Shown: positions 45,715 through 56,277 of the stretch, piece by piece | Layout: each line of letters begins with the position of its first letter | How positions within the stretch are numbered: the stretch's first letter is position 1 | NCBI GenBank assembly: GCA_025994075.1 | Contig: JAMQGV010000021.1 | Location: 186,001-250,000, forward strand | DNA from: Vicinamibacteria bacterium | GTDB taxonomy: Bacteria; Acidobacteriota; Vicinamibacteria; Fen-336 | Direction of reading: 5' to 3' | DNA: 64,000 nt | The notes under the pieces: model-generated | Told to the model about the DNA's origin: nothing | The model's database searches: none | The model's input: the letters and a program-made list of their open reading frames with translations, nothing else | Made by a program: the position numbers and the translations under genes

Positions 45715-46726
45715 GGGCGGGGACTTTCTCCGGGCGCAGGAGGCTGCGGATCAGGCCGACGCTCGCGGCGCACCAGGCCGCCAGCGCGAGGACGACGAAG
45801 ACCCGGGGGATGACCAGCAGGAACGGCAGGTCGAAGACGTGGGCCAGGCGGAAGGTGGCCACCGTGTACATGCCGAGCGGGAACACGGCACCCCAGTAGA
45901 GCGGGTCGTAGCGGAGCGGGAAGCGGCGGTAGCCGTGGCGCCACGCGGCCAGGATCACGAGCATCGGGATCCACCAGGTGGCCGTGGCCCAGAACAGCGC
46001 CGTGAAGCCACGCAGGAAGGGTTCCATCGACAGCAGCAGCGGGGACGAAGGCGCATCGGCGATCAGCGTGGTCCCGGCCAGCGTCGAGATCGCCATCGCG
46101 CCCATGTTGATCCAGTAGGGCGGCATCAGGTCCGAAGGCGCGAAGGTGTAGAACGTGTAGCGGTAGAAGATCAGCGAGATCATCCAGATGTAGAGCATTC
46201 CGCCGCACAGCCAGAAGCACAGCGCGAAGAACGGCAGCAGCTCGCCGCGGCCGGGATAGCGTGGCAACAGCAGCCCGCCGAGGTTGGAGATCGACTCGGT
46301 CGCCACCACCGCCACCAGCCAGCCGCCGCTGATGCCGTCGGCCAGCGAGGGCTTGCGCTCCTTGACCGTGAGCGCGGCGAACACCGCGTAGATCAGCACG
46401 GCCCACAACACGATGGCGCACGCCCACAGCGCGGCCGCGATCGCGACCAGGTCGAGCAGGACCAGGAGCTGGACGCCGAGCACGCTGGTCGCCGCAACCG
46501 CGGTGAAGAAGCCGACCCCGCGCTGGTGGTCGACGAGATCGGCCAGGACCCGCTGCGGGTAGCGGACGACCCGGGCCAGGTTGAGTGCCACCAGCGCGGC
46601 GAAGGCGACGACGTTGACCGGGACCAGCGCCAGCCCGATCGCGCCAAGGCCCATCTGATGGCAGGCGACCGATACGATCCCGGTTGCCATCACCAGCGCG
46701 AAGTAGGCCGGGTGGAGCCGCTCCAC
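45701..46726 (-). CDS. TDT/TehA-SLAC1 family anion channel
   Basis: A 341-residue protein with about ten membrane helices, of the tellurite-resistance/dicarboxylate transporter (TDT) family. The N-terminal LHPAYFALVMATGIVSVACH is typical of that family, whose SLAC1-type members pass nitrate, chloride and other anions. It starts one base before the narK stop and overlaps actA by 14 bases. Position between a nitrate transporter and the respiratory complex suggests nitrate or nitrite movement; that is inference. Confidence 0.8.
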   Translation of the reverse strand: MERLHPAYFALVMATGIVSVACHQMGLGAIGLALVPVNVVAFAALVALNLARVVRYPQRVLADLVDHQRGVGFFTAVAATSVLGVQLLVLLDLVAIAAALWACAIVLWAVLIYAVFAALTVKERKPSLADGISGGWLVAVVATESISNLGGLLLPRYPGRGELLPFFALCFWLCGGMLYIWMISLIFYRYTFYTFAPSDLMPPYWINMGAMAISTLAGTTLIADAPSSPLLLSMEPFLRGFTALFWATATWWIPMLVILAAWRHGYRRFPLRYDPLYWGAVFPLGMYTVATFRLAHVFDLPFLLVIPRVFVVLALAAWCAASVGLIRSLLRPEKVPAHAIP

Positions 46727-46727
46727 G

Positions 46728-48296
46728 TCAGGCGCTCCGCCGGCCCCGCACGCGATCCGCCAGGCCCTCGATCTCGCGAGCCAGACCTTCCAGGTCGCGG
46801 GCCAGCTCCGGGCCCTCGATCTCGTGCGCCACCTGGGGGGCGGCCTCCGCCATCAGCCGCTGCACCACCCGGTGCAACCAGACGAGGCAGACCAGGGACA
46901 GGACGAGGAACAGCAGCCAGCACGAGGTCCACAGCCCGAACAGCTTCAGCATCGAGCCGAACAGGATCGGGAACAGGAAGCCGCCGAGGCCGCCGATCAC
47001 GCCGACGATGCCGCCCACGACCCCCACGTCCGCGGGGAAGTAGGTCGGGATGTACTTGTAGACGGCGCCCATGCCGACGCCCATGCACAAGCCGAGCGCC
47101 AGCACGATGCCGGTGAAGATGTCGCGGTTGGCCTGGAAGTAGACGTGGGTGACGCCGCGGGCGAGGAGCTGGCGGCGGGCGACGACGTCGCCCGGCTTGA
47201 CGAGAGGCTCCTGCCACATCATCACCAACGGCCAGATCAGCCGCTTGCCGTCGTCCGGCACCTGGTTGCCGCGCTGGTTCAGCCGGTACGCCCTCCCCTC
47301 GACCACGATCCGGTCGGGCGCCACCTCGTCGACACGGCCGCCCTGGGACGCCATCACGCCCTCGCCGGGCGAGGAGATGTCCATCCGCGGCACGATCAGC
47401 AGCGCCGAGCACAGCGCGCAGCCGGCGAGCACGCGGTAGAGCACCGCGCGCGGGCCGAAACGGTCGGACAGCCAGCCGCCGACGGCGCGGAACAGGCCCG
47501 ACGGGAAGCTGAAGGCCGCGGCCAGCGCGCCGGCGCTCGCCACGCGCAGGCCGTAGACGTTGACGTAGTACGGAATCAACCACTGGGACAGCGCGACGAA
47601 GCCGCCGAACACCAGCAGGTAGTAGAGGCCGAAGCGCCACACCCGCACCACCCGCAACGGGGCCAGACGATCGGCCAGCGACTTGCCGGCGCCACCTTCG
47701 GGCCGTCGGTTGACCGTCATCACCCAGAACACGGCGGTGGTGACCAGCAGCAGCAGGGCGTAGTACCGCGGCAGCTCGCGCCACGCCTCGAGCTCCGCGC
47801 CGTCGGCGGTGAGCCGGAGCAGCAGGAGCGGCGCGAAGTAGCTCGTGGCGGCGGCGCCGATGGTGCCCAGCCCGAACAGGCCGAGCGCCGTGCCCTGCTG
47901 CTCCTTCGGGAAGAACAGCGAGACGTAGGCGATGCCGGCGGCGAAGGAGGCGCCGGACAAGCCGAAGGCGAGGCCCCCGATCGCGAAGTCCCAGAAGCCG
48001 TTGGCGTAACTCGTCAGGTACGAAGCCGCAGCCGAGATCAGCATCACCGCCACCAGCACGGGGCGGCCGCCATGGCGGTCGGTCAGCACCCCGATCGGCA
48101 GCCGGAGGACGGAACCGGTCAGGATTGGCAGGCCGATCAGCCAGCCCATCTGCTCGGGATCGAACGAGAAGACCCGGTTGTCGACCAGGAACGTGACCAG
48201 CACCCCGTTCATCACCCAGACGGCGAAGCACGCCCCGAAGCTGAGGGTGCTCGCCGCCAGGACGGAGTAGGCCTGCGTTCTCGTCGGCATCGACAT
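46728..48296 (-). CDS. narK: NarK-type nitrate/nitrite transporter with a large loop insertion
   Basis: A 522-residue MFS transporter of the nitrate-nitrite porter group. The first helices have FGACFAVWVMNGVLV, and the nitrate signature glycines occur in FGLSGASFAAGIAYVSLFFP and in GVVGGIVGVIGGLGGFLFPI; an arginine of the binding site is in GSVLRLPIG. Between helices about eight and nine lies an extra hydrophilic segment of roughly 90 residues (around 305-395). It lies directly after narI. Length is about 60-100 more than E. coli NarK, accounted for by the insert. Confidence 0.88.
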   Translation of the reverse strand: MSMPTRTQAYSVLAASTLSFGACFAVWVMNGVLVTFLVDNRVFSFDPEQMGWLIGLPILTGSVLRLPIGVLTDRHGGRPVLVAVMLISAAASYLTSYANGFWDFAIGGLAFGLSGASFAAGIAYVSLFFPKEQQGTALGLFGLGTIGAAATSYFAPLLLLRLTADGAELEAWRELPRYYALLLLVTTAVFWVMTVNRRPEGGAGKSLADRLAPLRVVRVWRFGLYYLLVFGGFVALSQWLIPYYVNVYGLRVASAGALAAAFSFPSGLFRAVGGWLSDRFGPRAVLYRVLAGCALCSALLIVPRMDISSPGEGVMASQGGRVDEVAPDRIVVEGRAYRLNQRGNQVPDDGKRLIWPLVMMWQEPLVKPGDVVARRQLLARGVTHVYFQANRDIFTGIVLALGLCMGVGMGAVYKYIPTYFPADVGVVGGIVGVIGGLGGFLFPILFGSMLKLFGLWTSCWLLFLVLSLVCLVWLHRVVQRLMAEAAPQVAHEIEGPELARDLEGLAREIEGLADRVRGRRSA

Positions 48297-48305
48297 CCGC
48301 GCTCG

Positions 48306-48992
48306 TCAGGCGGCCGGGTTCTGGGGCCGGGCGCGATTCCAGATCGCCACCTGCAGCGGGCGCCACAGGTAGGGCACCGGCGCGACCAGGATGTGGACGA
48401 GGCGGGTGTAGCTGAAGGCCGCGAAGAAGAAGAACGCGCCCACCACGTGCAGCTTCACGGACAGCGGCATCTCCGCCATCCGCGCGACGTCGGGCTGGAA
48501 CAGGAAGATGGAGCGCAGGTAGGGCGCGAGCGCCTCGGCGAACCAGGTGCTGCCCCAGCGCAGCCGGAGCGCGATGTCGAGCCCGGTCAGCACCTGGAAG
48601 AACAGCATGGCGTGGACCAGCAGGTCGGCCGGCGAGGTGTTGACCCGCAGCCGCGACGTGGTCAGCCGCCGCCACAGCAACCCGCTCAAGCCGAACAGGA
48701 CCAGCAACGCGAAGGCCAGGCCGGTGACCTCGAACACCAGCAGCCGCACGGGCACCCGGTTCCAGAGCACCAGCTCGCGGGGGAACAAGAAGCCGGTGAG
48801 GTGGCCGAAGAAGACGGCCAGGATGCCGACGTGGAACGGCACCGAGCCCCAGAACAGCCGGCGCGTCTCCAGGAACTGCGACGACAGGCTGGAGAACGAG
48901 AACGGCTCGTACCGGTAGCGCCGGACCGAGACCACCAGGAACAGCACCATCGCGACGTAGGGCAATGCGCCGAACAGCAGGATGTCGAGCAT
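48306..48992 (-). CDS. narI: Respiratory nitrate reductase gamma subunit NarI
   Basis: A 228-residue cytochrome b with five membrane helices. Histidine ligands for the two b hemes fall in SVPFHVGILAVFFGHLTGF, LVHAMLFFQVL and VKLHVVGAFFFFAAFSYTRL. It oxidises menaquinol and feeds electrons to NarH. The ATG at 48992 gives MLDILLF, a normal NarI opening; a GTG at 49001 that overlaps the narJ stop is an alternative start giving three more residues. Both lack a strong ribosome site. Confidence 0.9.
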   Translation of the reverse strand: MLDILLFGALPYVAMVLFLVVSVRRYRYEPFSFSSLSSQFLETRRLFWGSVPFHVGILAVFFGHLTGFLFPRELVLWNRVPVRLLVFEVTGLAFALLVLFGLSGLLWRRLTTSRLRVNTSPADLLVHAMLFFQVLTGLDIALRLRWGSTWFAEALAPYLRSIFLFQPDVARMAEMPLSVKLHVVGAFFFFAAFSYTRLVHILVAPVPYLWRPLQVAIWNRARPQNPAA

Positions 48993-48997
48993 CGGGT

Positions 48998-49564
48998 TCA
49001 CCGCAGGGAGAGGGCCGCCGCCGTGGAGTCGAGGCGCGGCTCCTCGATCACGTCGTCGGACTCGGTCAACGCCTCGGGCAGCGTGCAGGCGAGGCGGCTC
49101 CACGGGTCGTTGGAGGCCGCCAGGGCCTCGGCGATCTTGCGCAGGCCCGGCAGCAGCGCCGTCTCGCGCAGCATCCGGGCGTCGTCCGGCGCGAGCCGGC
49201 CCAGCAGCCGCAGCAGCACCGGCACGAAGTCGGGCAGGTCGCCGTTCATCGAGACGTCGGCCCGGCGCAACTCGCCGGCCAGCCCCGCGAGCAGCTCGCC
49301 GCGGGCGTACGACTCGCCGAACAGGTGGTACCCGACGTGCAGCGTGCAGACGGGATTGACGTCGAACAGGGCCGTGTAGCGCTCCTCCGCCTCGCCACAG
49401 GCGGCGCGCTCCAGGTAGACGGCGAGGTTCCACAGCGCGGCCGCCACTTCGGGGTGGAAGCTGGCGAGGCTGTCGGCGGCGCGCCGGGCCCGAGCGGCGG
49501 TCGTGGCCTCGGGATACTCGAGACAGGCGGCCAGTTCGTCGAGGGTGGACCGGTCGAGAGCCAT
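48998..49564 (-). CDS. narJ: Nitrate reductase chaperone NarJ
   Basis: A 188-residue TorD/NarJ-type protein. The opening LDELAACLEYPE, and the ALFDVNPVCTLHVGYHLFGE and RRADVSMNGDLPDFVPVLLR blocks, are the NarJ signature. It inserts the molybdenum cofactor into NarG and is not part of the mature enzyme. It starts two bases before the narH stop region and lies between narH and narI as usual (GHJI order). Confidence 0.92.
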   Translation of the reverse strand: MALDRSTLDELAACLEYPEATTAARARRAADSLASFHPEVAAALWNLAVYLERAACGEAEERYTALFDVNPVCTLHVGYHLFGESYARGELLAGLAGELRRADVSMNGDLPDFVPVLLRLLGRLAPDDARMLRETALLPGLRKIAEALAASNDPWSRLACTLPEALTESDDVIEEPRLDSTAAALSLR

Positions 49565-49566
49565 GG

Positions 49567-51057
<1,491 letters not shown>

Positions 51058-51067
51058 GGCGTTCCTC

Positions 51068-54000
51068 CTAGAACTCCGCCCGTGCCAGCTTGCGGATGCG
51101 CACGGACGTGTCGCGGTTGACCCCGGTGGGGCCCCAGTAATTGAAGTGGAAGGTGAACTGCCCGTAGCCGCCCATCATCAGCACCGGCTTGAGCCGGACC
51201 CGGGTCAGGCTGTTGTGGCCGCCGGCGCGGCGCCCGCCGCGCAGCGGCGACTTCGGGATGCTGATGGTGCGCTCCGGCGAGTGGTAGTAGATGCACACGC
51301 CGCGCGGCACCCGCGCCGAGACCACCGCCCGCGTGCAGACGACCCCGTGGTCGTTGTGGGCCTCGATCCAGTCGTTGTCCTGGATGCCGATCTTCTGGGC
51401 GTCGATGTCGTTGATCCACATCGGCTCCATGCCGCGGGACAACGTCAGCATCCGGTGGTTGTCGTAGTAGGTGGAGTGGATGTGCCACTTGCCGTGCGGC
51501 GTCAGGTAGTTGAGCAGCAGCCCGTCCTCGATGCTCTCGCGCAGGTCGCCGTACTGCGGCGGCAGCGGCACCGGCTTGTAGGTCGGGAGCTGCTCGCCGA
51601 AGTCGATGTAGCCGGGGTGGTCGAGGTACAGGTGCTGGCGCCCGGTCAGCGTGCGCCACGGCACCAGGCGCTCGACCTGGGTGGTGAACGCCGAGTACGA
51701 GCGGCCGTCGGTGACGAGGCCCGACCAGCACGGGCTGTTGAGCAGGCGGCGGGGCTGGGCCTGCAGGTCCTTGTAGGTGACCCGCGACGCCCGCGAGCCC
51801 TCGGCCAGGTCGACGAGCGGCACGCCGGTCTTCTGCTCGAGGTAGCGGTACCCCTTGTACGCGATCTCGCCGTTGGTCTCCGGGGCGAGGTGGAGGATCG
51901 CGTCCGCGGCCTGGTGGGCCTCCTGCAGCGACGGCCGCCGGACGCCCTCGACCTCGATCGTCGGCCGCGTCGCGACCATCTCGTCGTACTCGGCGGCGAC
52001 GTCGATCTTGATGCCGTGGGCGCCGATCCCCTCCCGCGCGCCCGGTCCCAGCGCCACGTAGCGCTGGTGGAGTCTCCGGTAGTCGCGGGTGACGATCTTG
52101 AACGAGGGCATCGTCTTGCCCGGGATCGGTTCGCACTCGCCGCGCGCCCAGTCCTTGACGTCGGGCTGCGCGATCTCGGCCTTCGAGTCGTGCGCCAGCG
52201 GCGACATCACCAGGTCCTCGACCGGCTCCGGCAGGTGGCGCACCGCCAGCTCAGAGGTGTGGCGGGCGATGCCGCGGAACAGGTCCCAGTCGGAGCGCGA
52301 CTCCCACGACGGCGGCACCGCCTCCGAGAGCGGGTGGATGAATGAGTGCAGGTCGGTGGAGTTGAGGTCGGCCTTCTCGTACCAGGTGGCCGCCGGCAGC
52401 ACCACGTCCGAGTAGAGGGCCGAGGTGTCCATCCGGAAGTTGAGGTCGACGACCAGGTCGAGCTTGCCCTCGGGCGCCTCCCGCCACACCACGTCCTTGG
52501 CCACGCCCTCCGCGCGTTCCTTGGCGATCATGTTGGTGTGGGTGCCGAGGTAGTGCTTGAGGAAGTACTCGTGGCCCTTGGCGCTCGACATCAGCGCGTT
52601 GCCGCGCCAGATGTACCAGACGCGCGGCCAGTTCTCCGGCGCGTCGGGGTCCTCGACCGCCATCTTGATCTCGCGCTTCGCGAGCCGCTGGACCGTGGCG
52701 TCGACGATCTCGGCCTCGGTGCTGGCGCCCTGTGCACGGGCCTCCTTGACCACCTCGAGGCTGGAGCGGTCGAGCTGCGGGTAGAACGGCAGCCAGCCGT
52801 TGCGGACGGCCTTCACCTGCAGGTCGATGGTGTGGCCCTGGGCCAGCGAGGCCTCGCCCGGCACGGGGTGGTACTCGGTGAACTCGGCCTCGTAGCGCCA
52901 CTGGTCGCAGTGCACGTAGTGCCACGACGGCGCGTTCTGCAGCCGCGACGCGGGCACCCAGTCCTTGGCGAAGGCGATCGTCGACCACGGCGCGACCGGC
53001 GCCAGCTTCTCCTGGCCGACGTAGTGGTTGAGGCCGCCGCCGTTCTTGCCGACGCAGCCCGTGAACATCAGCACCGCCATCGCCGCGCGGTACATCAGGT
53101 TGTTGTGATACCAGTGGTTGATGCCGGCGCCGATGATCACGCAGCACTTGCCGCCGGTGGTCTCCGCCGTGCTGGCCCACTCGCGGGCGAACGACAGCAC
53201 CGTCTTGCGGTCGATGCCGGTCCACTTCTCCTGCCACGCCGGCGTGTACGAGAAGTCGGGGTCGTCGTAGCTCGCCGGGTACTCGCCCTCCAGCCCGGCG
53301 CGGGCCACGCCGTAGCGGGCCATCAGCAGGTCGAACACCGTGGTGACCCGGACCCGGGTGCCGTCGGCGTACTCGAGGGTCTTGACCGGCACGGCGCGCA
53401 GCGCGACGTTGCCGGCGTCGTACTGCTCGAACTCGACGAGCGCCGTCTCCTCGTGGCGCCCGAGCAGCGTCAACTCGGGATCCAGCGGCTCGCCGCTGGC
53501 GGCGTCCTCGAGCTTCAGGTTCCACTTGCCCTGCTCGGCGCCCCAGCGGTGGCCCACCGAGCCGCCGGGCATCCGCGCCTCGCCGCTGTTGCGGTCGAGA
53601 ACGAGGAACTTCCACTCGCCGTTCTCTTCGCCGCCGTAGCGCTGGAGCCGGCCCGCGCGCGCGAGACGGCCGGCGCGGTGGCCGCGGGTGGTGGGCTCCA
53701 GCTCCACCAGCAGCGGGCTGTCGGTGTACTGCTTCATGTAGGAGCTGAAGGCCGGGGTGTCGCGCTCGGCGTAACGCTCCTTGAGGATCACGTGGCCGAC
53801 CGCCATCCAGAACGCGCCGTCCTGGCCGGCGTGGACCGGGATCCACTGGTCGGCGTACTTGCTGACCTGCGAGAAGTCCGGCGACAGCACGACCATCTTG
53901 GTGCCGTTGTGCCGGCACTCGGAGATGTAGTGGCAGTCCGGCGTGCGGGTCATGTTCGGGTTCGAGCCCATGACCGCGATCATCTTGGCGTGGTACCAGT

Positions 54001-54676
54001 CGGCCGATTCGGCGACGTCGGTCTGCTCGCCCCACGCCTCCGGCGAGGCCGGCGGCAGGTCGCAGTACCAGTCGTAGAACGACAGCGCCACGCCGCCCAG
54101 CAGTTGGAGGAAGCGGGCGCCCGCGGCGTAGCTGAGCTGCGACATCGCCGGGATCGGCGAGAAGCCGTTGATGCGGTCCGGGCCGTACTTCTTGACCGTG
54201 TAGACGTTGGCCGCGGCGATCAGCTCCTCGGCCTCGTCCAGCTTGACGCGGCGGAAACCGCCCTTGCCGCGCGCCCGCTGGTAGCGGCTGCGCTTCTCGG
54301 GGTCCTCCTGGATCGAGGCCCAGGCGGCGACCGGGTCCTCGTGCTGGCGCTTCGCCTCCCGCCACAGGTCGAGCAACGCCCCGCGCATGTAGGGGTACTT
54401 CACGCGGATCGGGCTGTACAGGTACCAGGAGTACGAGATCCCGCGCTGGCAGCCGCGCGGCTCGTAGGGCGGCAGGCTGCGGTCGAGCAGGGGATAGTCC
54501 AAGGCCTGCATCTCCCAGGTGACGATCCCTTCCTTGACGTAGATGTTCCACGAGCAGCCGCCCGTGCAGTTGACGCCGTGGGTCGAGCGCACGACCTTGT
54601 CGTGCTGCCAGCGGTTCCGGTAGAACTCCTCCCAGGCGCGCGTCTTCGGGCTGACGAGGTCCTTGATCCACTTCAC
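51068..54676 (-). CDS. narG: Respiratory nitrate reductase alpha subunit NarG
   Basis: A 1202-residue molybdoenzyme. Near the N-terminus the FS0 cluster ligands are in [18 protein letters not shown] (His, Cys, Cys) with the fourth Cys in EPRGCQRG. The Mo-coordinating aspartate is in [20 protein letters not shown]. It lacks a Tat or Sec signal, so it faces the cytoplasm like E. coli NarG. It reduces nitrate to nitrite. The GTG start overlaps the stop of the diheme cytochrome gene (GTGA), with AGGAG upstream. It is slightly shorter than E. coli NarG but keeps all ligands that I checked. Confidence 0.95.
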   Translation of the reverse strand: MKWIKDLVSPKTRAWEEFYRNRWQHDKVVRSTHGVNCTGGCSWNIYVKEGIVTWEMQALDYPLLDRSLPPYEPRGCQRGISYSWYLYSPIRVKYPYMRGALLDLWREAKRQHEDPVAAWASIQEDPEKRSRYQRARGKGGFRRVKLDEAEELIAAANVYTVKKYGPDRINGFSPIPAMSQLSYAAGARFLQLLGGVALSFYDWYCDLPPASPEAWGEQTDVAESADWYHAKMIAVMGSNPNMTRTPDCHYISECRHNGTKMVVLSPDFSQVSKYADQWIPVHAGQDGAFWMAVGHVILKERYAERDTPAFSSYMKQYTDSPLLVELEPTTRGHRAGRLARAGRLQRYGGEENGEWKFLVLDRNSGEARMPGGSVGHRWGAEQGKWNLKLEDAASGEPLDPELTLLGRHEETALVEFEQYDAGNVALRAVPVKTLEYADGTRVRVTTVFDLLMARYGVARAGLEGEYPASYDDPDFSYTPAWQEKWTGIDRKTVLSFAREWASTAETTGGKCCVIIGAGINHWYHNNLMYRAAMAVLMFTGCVGKNGGGLNHYVGQEKLAPVAPWSTIAFAKDWVPASRLQNAPSWHYVHCDQWRYEAEFTEYHPVPGEASLAQGHTIDLQVKAVRNGWLPFYPQLDRSSLEVVKEARAQGASTEAEIVDATVQRLAKREIKMAVEDPDAPENWPRVWYIWRGNALMSSAKGHEYFLKHYLGTHTNMIAKERAEGVAKDVVWREAPEGKLDLVVDLNFRMDTSALYSDVVLPAATWYEKADLNSTDLHSFIHPLSEAVPPSWESRSDWDLFRGIARHTSELAVRHLPEPVEDLVMSPLAHDSKAEIAQPDVKDWARGECEPIPGKTMPSFKIVTRDYRRLHQRYVALGPGAREGIGAHGIKIDVAAEYDEMVATRPTIEVEGVRRPSLQEAHQAADAILHLAPETNGEIAYKGYRYLEQKTGVPLVDLAEGSRASRVTYKDLQAQPRRLLNSPCWSGLVTDGRSYSAFTTQVERLVPWRTLTGRQHLYLDHPGYIDFGEQLPTYKPVPLPPQYGDLRESIEDGLLLNYLTPHGKWHIHSTYYDNHRMLTLSRGMEPMWINDIDAQKIGIQDNDWIEAHNDHGVVCTRAVVSARVPRGVCIYYHSPERTISIPKSPLRGGRRAGGHNSLTRVRLKPVLMMGGYGQFTFHFNYWGPTGVNRDTSVRIRKLARAEF

Positions 54677-55512
54677 GAGAGGTTCTCCTGGCGGGGACGG
54701 GGGACGAGGGTCGAGCGCACGCCGCGCAGGCGCCGCGACCAGATCGCGTTCAGGACCCACAGCACGACCAGCGCCGAGACCAGCGCCAGCAGCGGCAGGC
54801 TGGCCACCGACTCGGTCGCGCCGGTGGTGCGGTTGGCGGCGTCGAGGAACGCGCGCAGGGCGAACGCCTCGTCGGCCGTGAGCGGACGCGCCGCAAACAC
54901 CTTGCCCATCACCGGGAAGGCCGGCGCGCGCAGGGAGGCGTCGAGCCCCTCGTCGCCGAGCCGCGCGAAGGCGTGGGTCAGGTCCTTGGCGAAGCTGCCA
55001 CCGGCGATCGGCGCCCCGCTGCCGGCGGCGGCGTGGCACGAGATGCAGGAGGCCGCCCCGTTCTGCAGCGCCGCCCGCCCGGTGAACAGATCGCGACCGA
55101 GCGCCACGTGATCCGCAGTGGCCTGGGTCACCGGAGTGAAGCGCCCCTGCAGGTCGCACGGCGTGCCCGAGCACAGGGTGACGAGGTCGGCGAGCTGGGC
55201 GGCCTGCTCGACGGTGATGCCGAGATCGGGCATCCGCACGCCGCCGAACTGGCGCAGCAGCTCGCGGGCCTGCGGATCGCTGTCGAGCATCGTGCTGGGC
55301 GCCGCGACGAACTTCTCGACCCAGGCCCGCCCGCGGCGGTCGACGGCGCCCGACAGGTCGGGGCCGACCCGGGGGCCCTTGCCCACCGTGTGGCACGAGG
55401 CGCACTTGGCGACGAACAACTCGACGGCGGCGGGATCGGGCGCGGCCTGCCCCTCCGCCACCAGCGGCAGGGCCGCCAGCAGGAGGAGCCTCGAGAACCT
55501 CGGGTGTCGCAC
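54673..55512 (-). CDS. Diheme cytochrome c with C-terminal anchor (NarC-like)
   Basis: A 279-residue protein with a signal peptide ([13 protein letters not shown]), two heme motifs CASCH (about residue 37) and CISCH (about residue 163), and one C-terminal membrane helix ([20 protein letters not shown]). The two halves look like two fused class-I-like cytochrome domains. In Thermus a membrane cytochrome NarC is encoded first in the nar operon and is needed for the enzyme; this gene holds the same place, although similarity cannot be tested here. The GTG start has GGAGGT upstream. It is first of the 22-gene run. Confidence 0.8.
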   Translation of the reverse strand: MRHPRFSRLLLLAALPLVAEGQAAPDPAAVELFVAKCASCHTVGKGPRVGPDLSGAVDRRGRAWVEKFVAAPSTMLDSDPQARELLRQFGGVRMPDLGITVEQAAQLADLVTLCSGTPCDLQGRFTPVTQATADHVALGRDLFTGRAALQNGAASCISCHAAAGSGAPIAGGSFAKDLTHAFARLGDEGLDASLRAPAFPVMGKVFAARPLTADEAFALRAFLDAANRTTGATESVASLPLLALVSALVVLWVLNAIWSRRLRGVRSTLVPRPRQENLS

Positions 55513-55532
55513 GGTGACCTCCAGACACGAAC

Positions 55533-55590
55533 TTCGCTAGCACTCAGCGTGCCGCTCCGAGCCGGGACTCGATCTGATTGATTTCGCTAG
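55533..55590 (-). promoter_or_regulatory. Octamer TTCGCTAG repeated 50 bases apart upstream of the nitrate operon
   Basis: TTCGCTAG occurs at 55533-55540 and 55583-55590, starts exactly 50 bases apart (about five helical turns), 21 and 71 bases before the GTG of the first nar gene. The two share ATTCGCTAG-like context. A FNR half-site-like ATCAA is seen on the minus strand beside the distal copy (55576-55580 region), but no full FNR palindrome. It might be an operator pair. Confidence 0.35.
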
Positions 55591-55649
55591 GGTTACGCAG
55601 ATCGGCGCCGAGCCGTGACTCTCAAGTCTGCGAGAACGGAGGGGGATCG

Positions 55650-55667
55650 CCTCTCAGTCCCGAGAGG
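55650..55667. repeat. Six-base inverted repeat
   Basis: CCTCTC at 55650-55655 and GAGAGG at 55662-55667 flank a six-base loop between the lipoprotein gene and the nitrate operon. No T-run follows on either strand. Confidence 0.3.
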
Positions 55668-55698
55668 GCGCAACGTATCCGCCGCACCGTGAGACCCC

Positions 55699-55722
55699 GG
55701 AGCTTGCGCTCCAGTTTTCTGG
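55699..55722. terminator. Two overlapping short hairpins after the lipoprotein gene
   Basis: GGAGC-TTGC-GCTCC (55699-55712) and CCAG-TTTT-CTGG (55711-55722) lie 16-39 bases past the lipoprotein stop at 55738. Either could slow transcription coming from the minus-strand gene. No U-tract, so a weak candidate only. Confidence 0.3.
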
Positions 55723-55737
55723 ACGCCCGCCGAGACC

Positions 55738-56277
55738 TCAGTACACCTCGAAGACCGCGGCACCCTCGGCGGCGGAGGCTCCGGCGACGACGCGCGCTTG
55801 CAGCGAGTAGAGGCCCGGGGCCGCCGTCGCGGGCACGGTGACGGGGCGCATGGAGGTATAGGCACGCCCAGGCCCCCGCTCGAGCGGATCGCTCAGGGTC
55901 TGGATCGTCTCGCTGCCTCTGACCAGCATCCGCACCTCGGTCACGGTCAGCGCCGCCGAACCGGGGGCGCCGCCGAGGCGATAGTGGACGACGAGCCGCG
56001 CCTCGCTGCCGCGGGCGACCCGGGGCGGTTGCACCGACACGGCCAGCACCTCGACAGCGGTGAGCGTGTCGGGTGCCGCAGCCGGCGTGGGCACGGGAAC
56101 CGGAGTGGGGCGCGCCACGGGGTCGACGAGCCGCTCGTCCTCCGGCTTCGCGTACTGGACGGCGGGGCCGCGCGGGCGCCCCGCGCCGCTCGCGCATCCC
56201 GCGCAGGCGACCAGAGCCAGCACTCCGCCCACCGCGCGGGCCAGCGTCACTGCGGACAGCCGAGCGTGAAGTTCCAT
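55738..56277 (-). CDS. Lipoprotein of unknown function
   Basis: A 179-residue protein with a signal peptide and lipobox (LALVACAGCASG, Cys near residue 26). The rest of the protein forms one beta-sandwich-like domain (LTAVEVLAVSVQPPRVARGS, then EARLVVHYRLGGAPG and YSLQARVVAGASAAEGAAVF), of an Ig-like type. No family is recognised. The start overlaps the C-terminal end of the upstream large gene by 31 bases, and AGAGGGG lies before the ATG. Both are probably made together. Confidence 0.7.
   Translation of the reverse strand: MELHARLSAVTLARAVGGVLALVACAGCASGAGRPRGPAVQYAKPEDERLVDPVARPTPVPVPTPAAAPDTLTAVEVLAVSVQPPRVARGSEARLVVHYRLGGAPGSAALTVTEVRMLVRGSETIQTLSDPLERGPGRAYTSMRPVTVPATAAPGLYSLQARVVAGASAAEGAAVFEVY

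Noticed and set aside
55570..55590. FNR box (TTGAT-N4-ATCAA) upstream of the nar operon
   Set aside because: Only one half-site is visible next to the octamer; the other half does not fit.
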